In this document: piece after piece, positions 31,202-40,032 of the stretch
Layout of the letters: each line of letters opens with the position of its first letter
Position numbering within the stretch: the first letter of the stretch is position 1
DNA from: CAXNKG01 sp964202965
GTDB lineage: Bacteria; Acidobacteriota; Vicinamibacteria; Vicinamibacterales; UBA2999
Assembly (NCBI GenBank): GCA_964202965.1
Contig: CAXNKG010000003.1
Location: forward strand, 62,001 to 126,000
Length of the DNA: 64,000 nt
Reading direction: 5' to 3'
The notes under the pieces: model-generated
The model's database searches: none
Told to the model about the DNA's origin: nothing
Seen by the model: only the letters and a program-made list of their open reading frames with translations
Position numbers and translations under genes: made by a program

Positions 31202-32413
31202 ATGCAGGACGCGGTCATCGTTTCAGCCGTTCGCACGCCCACCGGGAAGTTCCTCGGCGGCCTCAAGGACCTCTCCGCGACCGAGCTCGGCGCCCTGGTC
31301 GTGCGCGAAGCCGTGGCGCGTGCGCGCATCGATCCCGCCATCGTCGACGAATGCATCATGGGCAACGTCGTGTCGGCAGGACTCGGACAGGCGCCGGCAC
31401 GCCAGGCGGCGCTGCGCGGCGGGCTGCCGGATCACGTGGCTGCGCTGACGATCAACAAGGTGTGCGGATCGGGGCTCAAGGCCGTGATGCTCGCCGCCCA
31501 GGGCATCGCCACCGGCGACATCGAGGTGGCCGTTGCGGGCGGCATGGAGTCGATGAGCAACACGCCCTATCTCCTGAAGGGTGCGCGTGAGGGCTTCAAG
31601 ATGGGCCATCAGGAAGCGATCGACTCGATGGTCAACGACGGCTTGTGGTGCTCGTTCGAGCAGTGCCACATGGGCGTTGCCGGCGAAGTCGTCGCGGCGG
31701 AGTACAAGATCGCGCGCGACGCGCAGGACGAATACGCGGCACAGAGCCATAGCAAGGCGGCCGCCGCGCAGGCCGCCGGCCGGTTCAAGGCCGAGATGCT
31801 CCCCGTGGCCGTTCCCGTACGCAGGGCGGGTTCCGGTCAATCGAAGGCGACCGGACCCGCCGAATCCGTGATCGATCGCGATGAGTCGGTCCGGCCCGAC
31901 ACCACAGCGAAGACCCTTGCAGCGCTGCGTCCCGCGTTCCGCAAGGACGGCACGGTCACCGCCGGCAACGCCCCGCCGGTCAACGACGGAGCCGCGGCGC
32001 TCGTGGTCATGTCGGCCGCGCGGGCCTCGCAGCTCAATCTTGCGCCGATGGCGCGGATCGTCGGCCAGGCGACAACCGGACTCGCCCCGAAGTACCTCCT
32101 CATGACACCTGTGGAGGCCGTGCGCCGGCTGCTGAAGAAGACAGGCTGGTCGATGGACGACGTCGATCTGATTGAACTGAACGAGGCATTCGCGGTTCAG
32201 GCGGTCGCCGTCCTCGGGGAGCTCCGGCTCGACCCGGCCAGGGTGAATGTGAACGGCGGCGCGGTGGCGCTTGGCCATCCCATCGGCGCCAGCGGCGCGC
32301 GGATCCTGACAACGCTGCTCTACGCGCTGAAGGATCGGAAGCTGAAGCGCGGCATCGCCACACTGTGCCTGGGCGGCGGCAACGGCGTGGCGCTCGCTAT
32401 CGAGTGCGCCTAA
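31202..32413 (+). CDS. acetyl-CoA C-acetyltransferase (thiolase)
   Basis: Biosynthetic-type thiolase, 403 aa, condensing two acetyl-CoA or cleaving acetoacetyl-CoA. Nucleophilic cysteine in NKVCGSGLKAV (about residue 88), then the NEAFA block, GHPIGASGARI with the catalytic His and CLGGGNG with the second Cys near the C-terminus. VSAVRTPTGKF at the N-terminus is standard. The segment TAGNAPPVNDGAAAL has Pro-Pro where most relatives have Ser/Pro-Gly. A hairpin 60-80 nt downstream (32478-32496) may end the transcript. No other polyhydroxybutyrate or mevalonate gene is near. Confidence 0.94.
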   Translation: MQDAVIVSAVRTPTGKFLGGLKDLSATELGALVVREAVARARIDPAIVDECIMGNVVSAGLGQAPARQAALRGGLPDHVAALTINKVCGSGLKAVMLAAQGIATGDIEVAVAGGMESMSNTPYLLKGAREGFKMGHQEAIDSMVNDGLWCSFEQCHMGVAGEVVAAEYKIARDAQDEYAAQSHSKAAAAQAAGRFKAEMLPVAVPVRRAGSGQSKATGPAESVIDRDESVRPDTTAKTLAALRPAFRKDGTVTAGNAPPVNDGAAALVVMSAARASQLNLAPMARIVGQATTGLAPKYLLMTPVEAVRRLLKKTGWSMDDVDLIELNEAFAVQAVAVLGELRLDPARVNVNGGAVALGHPIGASGARILTTLLYALKDRKLKRGIATLCLGGGNGVALAIECA

Positions 32414-32562
32414 ATTAGGCAGCCCCACGCGCAGAAACGGCGTCTCGCAGCACCGCTGAGGGTGGCAATTTTGGCAATCGCCCTCCACAGGGGCGAAAGT
32501 CTTTCCAGCTGTAAGTGATTGACTGTATTGGATGAAAGAGTCCAGCATGCACGGATTTTCGC

Positions 32563-32591
32563 TTGACTTTCGTGCGGCACGCTCCTAGTAT
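32563..32591 (+). promoter_or_regulatory. sigma-70-type promoter of recA
   Basis: TTGACT (32563-32568) and TAGTAT (32586-32591) are separated by exactly 17 nt, the best two-box promoter in the window. It would produce a leader of about 130 nt that includes the heptad hairpin and the SD. Confidence 0.75.
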
Positions 32592-32638
32592 CGACCTCGG
32601 CCGTGACCTGCCCTGTCACCTATCCACGCCAGGATGGC

Positions 32639-32709
32639 AAGTCACAAGTCATAAGGCTCAAGTCACGAGCGTTTGTGACTTCTGACTTGTGATTTCTGAC
32701 TTGTGACTT
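32639..32709. repeat. inverted heptanucleotide arms in the recA leader
   Basis: Four units of type AAGTCAC (32639-32666) face five units of type GTGACTT/CTGACTT (32675-32709). AAGTCAC is the reverse complement of GTGACTT, so the arms pair into a stem of about 28 bp with some mismatches and an 8-nt loop. The stem ends 8 nt before the recA SD. Confidence 0.9.
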
Positions 32710-32729
32710 TCCAGCGCAAGGAGTTGTAG

Positions 32730-33776
32730 ATGGCACTCGACGATCAAAAAGAACGGAACAAAGCACTCGACATCGCGGTCGGCCAGATTGAAAAACAGTT
32801 CGGCAAGGGGTCGATCATGCGCCTTGGCCAGAAGGGCGCGATTGGCCCGGTCGACGTCATTCCCACCGGCTCCATCAGCATCGACTATGCGCTCGGCATC
32901 GGCGGCATGCCGCGCGGCCGCGTCGTCGAGATCTACGGCCCGGAGTCGTCCGGCAAGACGACGCTGGCGCTTCAGGTGATCGCGGAGGCGCAGAAGGCGG
33001 GCGGCATGGCCGCGTTCGTCGACGCGGAGCACGCGCTCGACGCGCAGTATGCCCAGAAACTCGGCGTCGACCTGGAAAACCTGCTGGTCTCCCAGCCCGA
33101 CCATGGCGAACAGGCTCTTGAGATTGTCGAGGTGCTCATCCGCTCGGGCGGTGTGGATGTCGTGGTGGTCGACTCGGTGGCCGCGCTCGTGCCGAAGGCC
33201 GAGATCGACGGCGAAATGGGCGACGCCCAGATGGGCCTGCAGGCCCGGCTGATGTCGCAGGCGCTCCGCAAGCTCACCGGCGTCGTCTCGAAGTCGAAGA
33301 CGACCCTGATCTTCATCAACCAGCTGCGCGAAAAGATCGGCGTCATGTTCGGGAATCCCGAAACGACGACGGGCGGCAAGGCGCTCAAGTTCTACGCCTC
33401 GGTTCGCGTCGACATCCGCCGTATCGCCAGCATCAAGGACGGCGACCAGGTGATTGGCGGCCGCACCCGCGTGAAGATCGTCAAGAACAAGATGGCGCCG
33501 CCGTTCCGTGAAGCGGAATTCGACATCATGTACGGCCAGGGGATCTCGCGCGAGGGCGACCTGCTCGACATGGCGGTCGAGAAACGGATCATCGAGAAGA
33601 GCGGCGCCTGGTTCGCGTTTGCGGGCGAGCGCCTCGGCCAGGGGCGGGAGAACGCCAAGCAGTTCCTCAAGGACAATCCCGACATCCGGCAGGTTGTCGA
33701 CGAGCGGGTGCGGAAGGAACTGGGGCTCGCGGCCCGCGAACCCGAAGTCGCGCGGGCTGAAGTCGCGGCGGTCTAG
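32730..33776 (+). CDS. recA: recombinase RecA
   Basis: DNA strand-exchange ATPase and LexA co-protease, 348 aa, a normal length. Walker A is GPESSGKTT (70-78), Walker B lies in VVVVDSVAALVPKAE, the L2-type segment INQLREKIGVMFGNPETTTGG is complete, and the C-terminal domain carries the usual acidic/Ala tail. AAGGAG sits 6 nt before the ATG. Expression should start at the TTGACT-17-TAGTAT promoter, and the transcript leader can form a large hairpin just before the SD. No recX follows; a tRNA-Phe gene on the other strand comes next. Confidence 0.99.
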   Translation: MALDDQKERNKALDIAVGQIEKQFGKGSIMRLGQKGAIGPVDVIPTGSISIDYALGIGGMPRGRVVEIYGPESSGKTTLALQVIAEAQKAGGMAAFVDAEHALDAQYAQKLGVDLENLLVSQPDHGEQALEIVEVLIRSGGVDVVVVDSVAALVPKAEIDGEMGDAQMGLQARLMSQALRKLTGVVSKSKTTLIFINQLREKIGVMFGNPETTTGGKALKFYASVRVDIRRIASIKDGDQVIGGRTRVKIVKNKMAPPFREAEFDIMYGQGISREGDLLDMAVEKRIIEKSGAWFAFAGERLGQGRENAKQFLKDNPDIRQVVDERVRKELGLAAREPEVARAEVAAV

Positions 33777-33813
33777 CGGCGGCCCTCGCGGGGGTGCGTG
33801 ACCGACAATGAAG

Positions 33814-33889
33814 TGGTGCCGAGGGACGGAATTGAACCGCCGACACCGCGATTTTCAATCGCGTGCTCTACCAACTGAGCTACCTCGGC
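33814..33889 (-). tRNA. tRNA-Phe (GAA)
   Basis: Full cloverleaf on the minus strand: acceptor GCCGAGG/CCTCGGC, D-stem GCTC/GAGC, anticodon stem CGCGA/TCGCG with loop TTGAAAA (anticodon GAA), T-loop TTCAATT, discriminator A and an encoded CCA. Variable loop GTGTC. Length 76 nt including CCA. Confidence 0.97.
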
Positions 33890-33923
33890 ACTCCAGGCAT
33901 GTGCCTGTCTAAGCGGAACCGCC

Positions 33924-33929
33924 AGTATA
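33924..33929 (-). promoter_or_regulatory. -10 element TATACT for tRNA-Phe
   Basis: TATACT on the minus strand, 34 nt before the tRNA 5' end. The expected 5' leader of about 27 nt would be removed by RNase P. Confidence 0.5.
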
Positions 33930-33989
33930 CCAAACCCAGTTTGGAGACATTGACAGGCGCGTCGACGGTACCGGGGGGGGATTCGCTGG

Positions 33990-33995
33990 TAATCT
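33990..33995 (+). promoter_or_regulatory. -10 element TAATCT for PPIase gene (leaderless)
   Basis: TAATCT ends 7 nt before GTG 34003; a run of eight G lies 10-20 bp upstream of it. Confidence 0.5.
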
Positions 33996-34002
33996 TAGCC
34001 TC

Positions 34003-35001
34003 GTGACTTTCAGCTTCCGCGCCGCCCTTCTTTCCGTCTTTCTTCTGCCCGTACTCGCCGCCGCCCAGGCGCCTGCGCCGGCCCCTCCCGCTCCGGCAGT
34101 CAAGCCCATCGTCGAACCGCTGCCCGACGTTGTGGCCCGCGTCAACGGCGAGGCGATCAGCAAGGGCGATCTTGAGGAGGCGATGACGCAGATGCAGGCG
34201 CGCGCCGGCCAGCCGATTCCCGCCGACCAGCGCGACGCAATCGTCCGCTCCATCCTCGACCAGCTCATTTCCTTCCGGCTGCTCCGCCAGGAGAGCGCGT
34301 CCCGCAAGGTGCCAGTGCCGGACGCGGATCTCGAGGCGCGCATCACCGAGATCAAGTCGCAGTTCAAGTCCGAAGAGGCCTTTGTGCAGGTGCTCGCGGA
34401 GCAGAAGATGACGGCCGAGGGTCTCCGGACCAACCTTCTCGAAGGGATGCAGATCGACCGGATGATCGACGCCGAAGTGAACGCCCGCGCCGCCGTGACC
34501 CCGCAGCAGGTCGAGGCGTTCTACACGGGCAACCCTGGCGAGTTTCAGCGACCCGAGCGCATCCACGCCCGCCACATCCTCATCCGCGTGGCGCCCGACG
34601 CGGACGCGGCGGCGAAGGAGCAGGCACGGACGAAGGCCGCGGACCTGCTGACGCAGGCGCGTGCCGGCGGCGACTTCGCCGCCCTCGCCAAACAGAACTC
34701 CGAAGACCCCGGCAGCGGCCCCACCGGCGGCGATCTCGGCTTCTTCGAGCGCGGGCAGATGGTGGCGCCCTTCGACGAAGCGGCATTCGCGCTGATGCCC
34801 GGCCAGACGAGCGAGATCGTGGAGACCCAGTTCGGGTTCCACATTATTCGCCTCGAGGAAAAGCAGGAGGCCGGCGCCGTCCCGCTTACCGAAGTCCGCC
34901 CCCAGATCGAGCAGTTCCTCCAGGGTCGCAACCGCGAGGAGCAGGCGCAGGTGTTCATCGACGGTCTGAAGACCAAAGGCAAGATCGAAATTTTCATTTA
35001 G
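34003..35001 (+). CDS. periplasmic peptidyl-prolyl isomerase (SurA/PpiC type)
   Basis: A 332-aa exported foldase. The signal peptide (AALLSVFLLPVLAAAQ) is followed by a Pro/Ala linker, a SurA-like N-terminal helical domain (VVARVNGEAISKGDLEEAM to about residue 170) and one parvulin domain: IHARHILIRVAPDADA, then SEDPGSGPTGGDLGFFERGQMVAPFDEAAF and FGFHIIRLEEK. The C-terminal helix returns to the chaperone lobe. It should assist folding of outer-membrane proteins. GTG start at 34003 with a -10 hexamer 7 nt upstream and no SD. Confidence 0.92.
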   Translation: MTFSFRAALLSVFLLPVLAAAQAPAPAPPAPAVKPIVEPLPDVVARVNGEAISKGDLEEAMTQMQARAGQPIPADQRDAIVRSILDQLISFRLLRQESASRKVPVPDADLEARITEIKSQFKSEEAFVQVLAEQKMTAEGLRTNLLEGMQIDRMIDAEVNARAAVTPQQVEAFYTGNPGEFQRPERIHARHILIRVAPDADAAAKEQARTKAADLLTQARAGGDFAALAKQNSEDPGSGPTGGDLGFFERGQMVAPFDEAAFALMPGQTSEIVETQFGFHIIRLEEKQEAGAVPLTEVRPQIEQFLQGRNREEQAQVFIDGLKTKGKIEIFI

Positions 35002-35008
35002 ACGTTCA

Positions 35009-35103
35009 CGCTTCTGGCTTCTCTCTTCTCGGTTCGTGTTCATGTTCAGGGTTCGAGCCGCAGGTTGAACCGAACATCGAACCTGAACACGAACCCAGAA
35101 GCG
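35009..35103. repeat. long imperfect inverted repeat, PPIase-S4 junction
   Basis: CGCTTCTGG (35009-35017) pairs with CCAGAAGCG (35095-35103). Inside it, GGTTCGTGTTCA plus GGTTCGA on the left pairs with TCGAACCTGAACACGAACC on the right, leaving a 7-nt bulge. The left arm is built of short GTTCxx units. It may act as a transcript 3'-end structure or attenuator before the S4 gene. Confidence 0.75.
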
Positions 35104-35116
35104 AGCACATAGAAGG

Positions 35117-35506
35117 GTGAACGACAGTATTCGTCTAGACGTCTGGCTCGACATCGCCTGTCTCTTCAAGACGCGCTCTGAGGCCAAACGCGCGTGCGAA
35201 GGCGGGAAGATCGAGGTCAACGGCGATTCCGCCAAGCCGAACCGCCAGCTTCGCGAAGGCGACCGCGTGCGCATCTCCCGTCCCTTCGGCTGCCACCAGG
35301 ACGTCATCGTCCGCGTCGTGATCGATCAACACGTCCCCAAGGCGCAGGCGAAGGCGCTCTACGACGACACCACGCCGAAGCCCACCCCAGAGGACATTGA
35401 AATGCGACGCGTCGAAGGGACGTATCGCGCTGCGGCGCGTGCGGCAGGCACGCCGGATCGCCGCCGCCGCCGGGACCTTCGCCGCCTCAAGGAAGGGTTA
35501 GGATGA
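35117..35506 (+). CDS. S4-domain RNA-binding protein (HslR/RqcP-like)
   Basis: A 129-aa protein. An S4 RNA-binding domain occupies residues 5-60 (IRLDVWLDIACLFKTRSEAK, then GGKIEVNGDSAKPNRQLREGDRV), followed by a basic helical tail (RAAGTPDRRRRRDLRRLKEG). Layout and length match Hsp15 (HslR) and RqcP, which bind stalled 50S-peptidyl-tRNA complexes. Start GTG 35117 overlaps a weak AAGGG motif. It lies 3 nt upstream of the WYL regulator, so they are cotranscribed. Confidence 0.88.
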   Translation: MNDSIRLDVWLDIACLFKTRSEAKRACEGGKIEVNGDSAKPNRQLREGDRVRISRPFGCHQDVIVRVVIDQHVPKAQAKALYDDTTPKPTPEDIEMRRVEGTYRAAARAAGTPDRRRRRDLRRLKEGLG

Positions 35507-35509
35507 GGC

Positions 35510-36496
35510 GTGCCCCGCAATCAGGAGGTGATCCGGCAGTGGCGACTGCTCCACGCCCTCGAATCCTCGCGCCATGGGGCAACGATCTCGGCCCTTGCCG
35601 ATGATCTGAGCGTCACGACCCGTACCATCAGACGCGACCTCGCCGCCCTTCAGGAGGCGGGCTTCCCGCTGTTCGACGAGCACGATGACGACGGCCGGTC
35701 GCGATGGCGGCTGGAGGGCCAGGTGCTCAAAGGCCTTGAAACGGGATTCACGCTGCGCGAGCTGTGCGCGCTGTACCTGAGCCGCAACCTGCTGGAGGCG
35801 GTTGCCGGCACCCCGTTCCAGCGGGACCTGACGCTCGCGTTCGGCCGGATCGAGAAACTCCTGTCGCCGCGGATGCGGCAGTTCCTCGATCGACTCCCGG
35901 CGGTGCTCTCCGCGAAGTCGGGGCCGCGCGCACGAGGGGGGGATCAGGCCGCGGACGTGGTCGGCCGGCTGCTCGAATCGACCTTGCACTATCGCGTCGC
36001 CACGATGCGGTATCACTCTGTGTCGAGCGGCGGGATCAAGGACTACACGGTCCATCCGTATCGTCTGGCGTTCGCGCAGGGCGGCCTCTACCTGCTGGCG
36101 TATGTGCCCGCGTACAAGGGAATTCGGACGTTCGCTGTCGACCGCATCTCGGCCGTCTCGCTCGAGAAGGAGACCTTCACGCCGAAGCAGCCGATTGGCG
36201 AAGAGGTGTTTGCGAATTCGCTCGGAGTGAACACAGGCCCTGCCGCCAGGGTGGAGATCGAGTTTGCCGCCCGGGTGGCGCCGTACGTCCGGGCGCGGGT
36301 GTGGCACGCGTCTCAGCAGGTGCGCGAGGGCGACGCGGGAGGGTTGGTGCTGACGATGAATGTGTGCCACGACTGGGCGCTTCGCAGCTGGATTCTCAGC
36401 TGGGGACCGTTTGCACGGGTGGTGGCGCCCAAAGGCCTGGCGAAGGACGTGGAATCCGATCTCAAGGCGGCCGCCGGGCGCTATAGTCAGATCTGA
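35510..36496 (+). CDS. HTH-WYL domain transcriptional regulator
   Basis: A 328-aa regulator. The N-terminal winged helix-turn-helix covers residues 5-60 (ISALADDLSVTTRTIRRDLAALQEAGFPL). A middle helical region follows, then the WYL ligand-binding domain from about residue 155, with DYTVHPYRLAFAQGGLYLLAY, and a C-terminal WCX extension (LRSWILSWGPFARVVAP). WYL proteins sense nucleic acids or nucleotides and often respond to DNA damage. The start is GTG 35510. Its TGA overlaps the ATG of the UPF0182 gene, though that gene also has its own -10 element. Confidence 0.9.
   Translation: MPRNQEVIRQWRLLHALESSRHGATISALADDLSVTTRTIRRDLAALQEAGFPLFDEHDDDGRSRWRLEGQVLKGLETGFTLRELCALYLSRNLLEAVAGTPFQRDLTLAFGRIEKLLSPRMRQFLDRLPAVLSAKSGPRARGGDQAADVVGRLLESTLHYRVATMRYHSVSSGGIKDYTVHPYRLAFAQGGLYLLAYVPAYKGIRTFAVDRISAVSLEKETFTPKQPIGEEVFANSLGVNTGPAARVEIEFAARVAPYVRARVWHASQQVREGDAGGLVLTMNVCHDWALRSWILSWGPFARVVAPKGLAKDVESDLKAAAGRYSQI
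36482..36487 (+). promoter_or_regulatory. -10 element TATAGT for UPF0182 gene (leaderless)
   Basis: TATAGT ends 8 nt before ATG 36496, inside the last codons of the WYL gene. It permits a leaderless transcript independent of the upstream operon. Confidence 0.6.
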
Positions 36497-39225
36497 TGCT
36501 TACACGACCGCTTCGCCTCGCCGTCTTCGCGGTGGCCGGCCTGCTGTTCTTCGCGGGTCCGTCCAGCGTCCGGTTCTATACCGACTGGCTCTGGTTCGGA
36601 GAGCTGGGCTATCAGAGCCTCTTCCTGACGATCCTTCGGGCGCAGGCGACGCTCTTCGCGGTCGCGTTTGCGCTCGCCGCTGTCTGGCTGACGATCAACC
36701 TTCGCATGGCGCTCGCCTCGATCGGCGACGTACGGCCGGTCTTCACGACTCGCGAGGGGATCGAAGTGCCGCTGCCGGGACGCGGCCAGCTGCGCACCAT
36801 CGCGTCCGGCCTCGGAGTCGTACTGGCGATCGTCATGGCGCTCTTCGCCTCGTCACAGTGGGAGCTCTGGCTGGCGTGGCGGAACGCCGTCCCGTTCGGA
36901 CAGGTGGACCCGATTCTCGGCCGCGACGCCGGGTTCTACGTGTTCTCGCTCCCCTTCCTCCAGTTCGTGCGGGGGCTGCTCCAGGGGCTCATCGTGCTCG
37001 CCGCCATCGGCGCCGGACTCCTCTACTTCGTCTCCGGGAGTCTGTCGTCACGCGTCGGCGCTCTCGTCTGGATGACACCTGCCGCGCGGCGTCACCTCGC
37101 GCTGCTGGTCGCCGCGTTTCTCGTGCTGCTCGCCTGGGGCGCCTGGCTCGGTCAGTCCGAGCGGCTGGTCCAGCCGTCGGCCATCATCTATGGACCGGGA
37201 TACGCCGACGTGCACGGACGGATGCCCGCGTCGCTGATACTGGCGGCGGCGGCCGTCATCGGCGCCATCCTCGCGGTGCTGCACGCCCTGACACCGCGCA
37301 ACTGGCCGATCCCCGCGGCAGTCGGGCTGTACCTCGTGGCCGCGATGGGGGGCGAGGGCTACAGCACCCTCCTGCAGCGATTCGTCGTGAGTCCGAACGA
37401 ACAGGTGGCGGAGTCTCCGTTTATCCAGCACAACATTGACGCGACGCGGCGGGCGTTTGCGATCGACCGCGTCGAGGCGCAGGAGCTCACCGGCGACGCC
37501 GCGCTGACCCCGGACGACGTGGCGCGGAACAACGCGACGATCGACAACGTGCGCCTCTGGGACCACCAGCCCCTGCTCGACACGTTCGGGCAGTTGCAGG
37601 TGATCCGGACGTATTACGACTTCGTCGGCGTGGACAACGACCGCTATCGGCTGGATGGCGCGCTTCGCCAGATCATGCTGTCGCCGCGCGAGCTGAACAC
37701 GGCCAGCCTGCCGAACCGCACCTGGGTCAACGACCGGCTGACGTTTACGCACGGGTATGGACTCACACTGGGCCCGGTCAATCAGGTCACCGCCGAGGGC
37801 CTACCCGTCCTGTACGTCGGCAACCTGCCGCTCGAGACGATTCCGCAGCTGCCGATTGAGGAACCCAGCCTGTACTTCGGCGAGCTCTCGAACGACTACG
37901 TGATCGTCCGCACCAGCACACGGGAGTTCCACTATCCGGCCGGCGAGGGCAACAACTTCACCCAGTACGACGGCCGGGGCGGCGTGTCGATCGGCAGCCT
38001 GTGGCGCCGCCTTCTGTACGCGTTCCGCTTCGGCGCCTACCAGATTCTCCTCAGCAACGAGATCAACGACGACAGCCGCATCCTGTACATGCGCAACATC
38101 CGCGAGCGCGTCCAGAAGCTGGCGCCGTTCCTCTCCTTCGATCGCGACCCGTACCTGGTGGTGGCCGACGGCCGGCTGTTCTGGATCTACGACGCGTATA
38201 CGACGAGCAACCGCTATCCCTACTCAACGCCCGCCGGCGGACTCAACTACATCCGCAACGCCGTCAAGATCGTGATCGATGCGTACCACGGCGAAACGAA
38301 GGCGTACCTGGCGGATCCCGACGATCCGATCGCGGCAACCTACTCGGCGATGTTCCCGGGTTTCTTTGCGCCGCTCGACGAGATGCCCGCATCCCTCCGC
38401 GAGCACGTGCGCTATCCGGAGGACATCTTCGCGATCCAGGCGTCGGTGTTCGCCACCTATCACATGACGCAGCCCGCGGTGTTCTACAACCGCGAGGACC
38501 AGTGGGAAGTGCCGGTCATCGAGGACACGACCGAGTCGGGGCCGATGCAGCCGTACTACACGATCATGCGTCTGCCGGGAGAATCGGAGCCGGAGTTCAT
38601 CCAGATGCTGCCCTTCACTCCGCGCAACCGCGACAACCTCGCGGCGTGGCTCGCGGCCCGCAGCGACGGCGAGCACTACGGCACCCTGCGGGTGTTCCAG
38701 TTTCCCAAGCAGAAGGTGATCTTCGGTCCACGGCAGGTCGTGGCGCGCATCAGTCAGGACCAGACCATCTCGCCGCAGGTGACGCTGTGGAACCAGCAGG
38801 GATCGCAGGTGATCTGGGGCACGCTGATGGTGATCCCGATCGAGGAGTCGCTCATCTACGTCCGGCCGCTCTACCTGCGTGCGTCCGGCGGCCGGATCCC
38901 GGAGCTGACACGGGTCATCGTCGCCTACCAGAACCAGATCGTGATGGAGCCGACGCTCGAGGGGGCTCTTGGCCGCCTGTTCGGTGCGTCAGCGGCCGGA
39001 GCCGGGCGCCCTGTTGACACGGGGCGCGGTCCCGCGATTTCAGGGTCCGAGCCCGCGGCGTCTGCGCCGGCGCAGCCGGCCAGCCAGTCGGCGGAGGCCC
39101 TCGCCACCCGCGCACGCGGCCACTACGACCGCGCCATCGAGGCGCAACGCAGCGGCGACTGGGCGAAGTACGGGGAGGAACTCAAGCTGCTGGGCGAGGC
39201 ACTGTCGCAGATGAGGGCTCAGTAG
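36496..39225 (+). CDS. UPF0182 family large membrane protein
   Basis: A 909-aa protein matching UPF0182 (PF03699) throughout. Seven transmembrane helices occupy residues 1-~310 (for example AVFAVAGLLFFAGPSSVRFY and LALLVAAFLVLLAWGAW). A large extracytoplasmic domain follows with family-specific blocks: YLVAAMGGEGYSTLLQRFVV, SPFIQHNIDATRRAFAID, RYPEDIFAIQASVFATYHM and NLAAWLAARSDGEHYG. It ends with a low-complexity Ala/Pro linker and a short helix. The family is widespread and its function is unknown. A -10 element at 36482 gives it a leaderless start. Confidence 0.93.
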   Translation: MLTRPLRLAVFAVAGLLFFAGPSSVRFYTDWLWFGELGYQSLFLTILRAQATLFAVAFALAAVWLTINLRMALASIGDVRPVFTTREGIEVPLPGRGQLRTIASGLGVVLAIVMALFASSQWELWLAWRNAVPFGQVDPILGRDAGFYVFSLPFLQFVRGLLQGLIVLAAIGAGLLYFVSGSLSSRVGALVWMTPAARRHLALLVAAFLVLLAWGAWLGQSERLVQPSAIIYGPGYADVHGRMPASLILAAAAVIGAILAVLHALTPRNWPIPAAVGLYLVAAMGGEGYSTLLQRFVVSPNEQVAESPFIQHNIDATRRAFAIDRVEAQELTGDAALTPDDVARNNATIDNVRLWDHQPLLDTFGQLQVIRTYYDFVGVDNDRYRLDGALRQIMLSPRELNTASLPNRTWVNDRLTFTHGYGLTLGPVNQVTAEGLPVLYVGNLPLETIPQLPIEEPSLYFGELSNDYVIVRTSTREFHYPAGEGNNFTQYDGRGGVSIGSLWRRLLYAFRFGAYQILLSNEINDDSRILYMRNIRERVQKLAPFLSFDRDPYLVVADGRLFWIYDAYTTSNRYPYSTPAGGLNYIRNAVKIVIDAYHGETKAYLADPDDPIAATYSAMFPGFFAPLDEMPASLREHVRYPEDIFAIQASVFATYHMTQPAVFYNREDQWEVPVIEDTTESGPMQPYYTIMRLPGESEPEFIQMLPFTPRNRDNLAAWLAARSDGEHYGTLRVFQFPKQKVIFGPRQVVARISQDQTISPQVTLWNQQGSQVIWGTLMVIPIEESLIYVRPLYLRASGGRIPELTRVIVAYQNQIVMEPTLEGALGRLFGASAAGAGRPVDTGRGPAISGSEPAASAPAQPASQSAEALATRARGHYDRAIEAQRSGDWAKYGEELKLLGEALSQMRAQ

Positions 39226-39248
39226 GTCTCCGGGCACGACCGCGCAGC

Positions 39249-40031
39249 GTGCGACTCAAGCTCACGATTGAATACGCCGGCACGCGGTACAGCGGCTGGC
39301 AGATCCAGAAGAACGCGCGAACCGTTCAGGGCGAGATAGAGCGCGCCCTGCGCGAAGGCGCCGGGGTGCCACGGTTCGAGCTCTACGGGTCAGGCCGGAC
39401 CGACGCGGGCGTCCATGCGCTCGCGCAGGTGGCCCACCTCGACCTGGACACGTCCCTGAAGCCGGAGCTCCTGCGGCGCCGGATCAACGACGCGCTGCCG
39501 TCGGACATCAACATCCTGCGGGTCGATCCGGTGCGCCATCGCTTTCACGCCCGTCATGACGCGGTCGCGCGCAGCTACGTCTATCAGATTGCGCGCCGCC
39601 GGACCGCGTTTGGCAAGGCGCTGGTCTGGTGGGTCAAGGACGACCTCGACGTGGGCTCCATGCAGGCCGCCGCACGCGCGTTTGTCGGCATGCACGACTT
39701 CCGTTCCTTCTCGGATGACGACCCGGATGAGAAATCGACGCAGGTCCTCCTTGAGCGCTTCGAGGTGCACGAGCGCGGCGACGCGCTCCTCATTCACATC
39801 GAGGGCTCGCACTTTCTCTGGAAGATGGTGCGGCGCCTGGTGGGCGTCCTGGTGGAGATTGGGCGTGGAGGGATCGCCGCACCCGACGCCGCCCGCATGC
39901 TCGTCGAGCCCTCGACCCTGCCGGCGCGCCTGACCGCGCCCGCCTCCGGCCTGTTCCTTCACCGTGTCTACTACTCCGGCGATCAGCGCAACGAAGCGCT
40001 GGATCCCGTGATCCTGCTGCCGCGCTACTAG
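39249..40031 (+). CDS. truA: tRNA pseudouridine(38-40) synthase
   Basis: Isomerises uridines 38-40 in the anticodon arm of many tRNAs. The 260-aa protein starts RLKLTIEYAGTRYSGWQIQ and has the catalytic aspartate in GSGRTDAGVHALAQ (about residue 55), RSYVYQI, GMHDFRSFS and the FLWKMVRRLVGVLVEIGRG block. Start is GTG 39249. It ends one nucleotide before the stop of a convergent aminotransferase-fold gene. Complete and typical. Confidence 0.97.
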   Translation: MRLKLTIEYAGTRYSGWQIQKNARTVQGEIERALREGAGVPRFELYGSGRTDAGVHALAQVAHLDLDTSLKPELLRRRINDALPSDINILRVDPVRHRFHARHDAVARSYVYQIARRRTAFGKALVWWVKDDLDVGSMQAAARAFVGMHDFRSFSDDDPDEKSTQVLLERFEVHERGDALLIHIEGSHFLWKMVRRLVGVLVEIGRGGIAAPDAARMLVEPSTLPARLTAPASGLFLHRVYYSGDQRNEALDPVILLPRY

Positions 40032-40032
40032 T

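Larger units (their letters stand above)
32414..32729. other. 316-bp intergenic region: thiolase terminator, recA promoter and leader
   Basis: The region holds no gene. From left to right: a weak hairpin TCGCCC/GGGCGA (32478-32496) behind the thiolase; a sigma-70-like promoter (32563-32591); about 45 bp of unique leader; inverted heptad arms (32639-32709); and the recA SD AAGGAG (32718-32723). I found no convincing LexA palindrome. Confidence 0.7.

Noticed and set aside
29106..31448. 780-codon plus-strand frame across the TauD and SLC13 genes
   Set aside because: Antisense shadow of two well-supported genes; composition is low-complexity Arg/His/Gln.
31202..32413. Thiolase inactivated by the NAPPVNDG change
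   Set aside because: All catalytic Cys/His motifs are intact; variation at this loop is tolerated in thiolases.
32540..32729. LexA/SOS box upstream of recA
   Set aside because: I searched for a CTG-N10-CAG or GAAC-N4-GTTC-type palindrome and saw none; the heptad arms do not resemble either.
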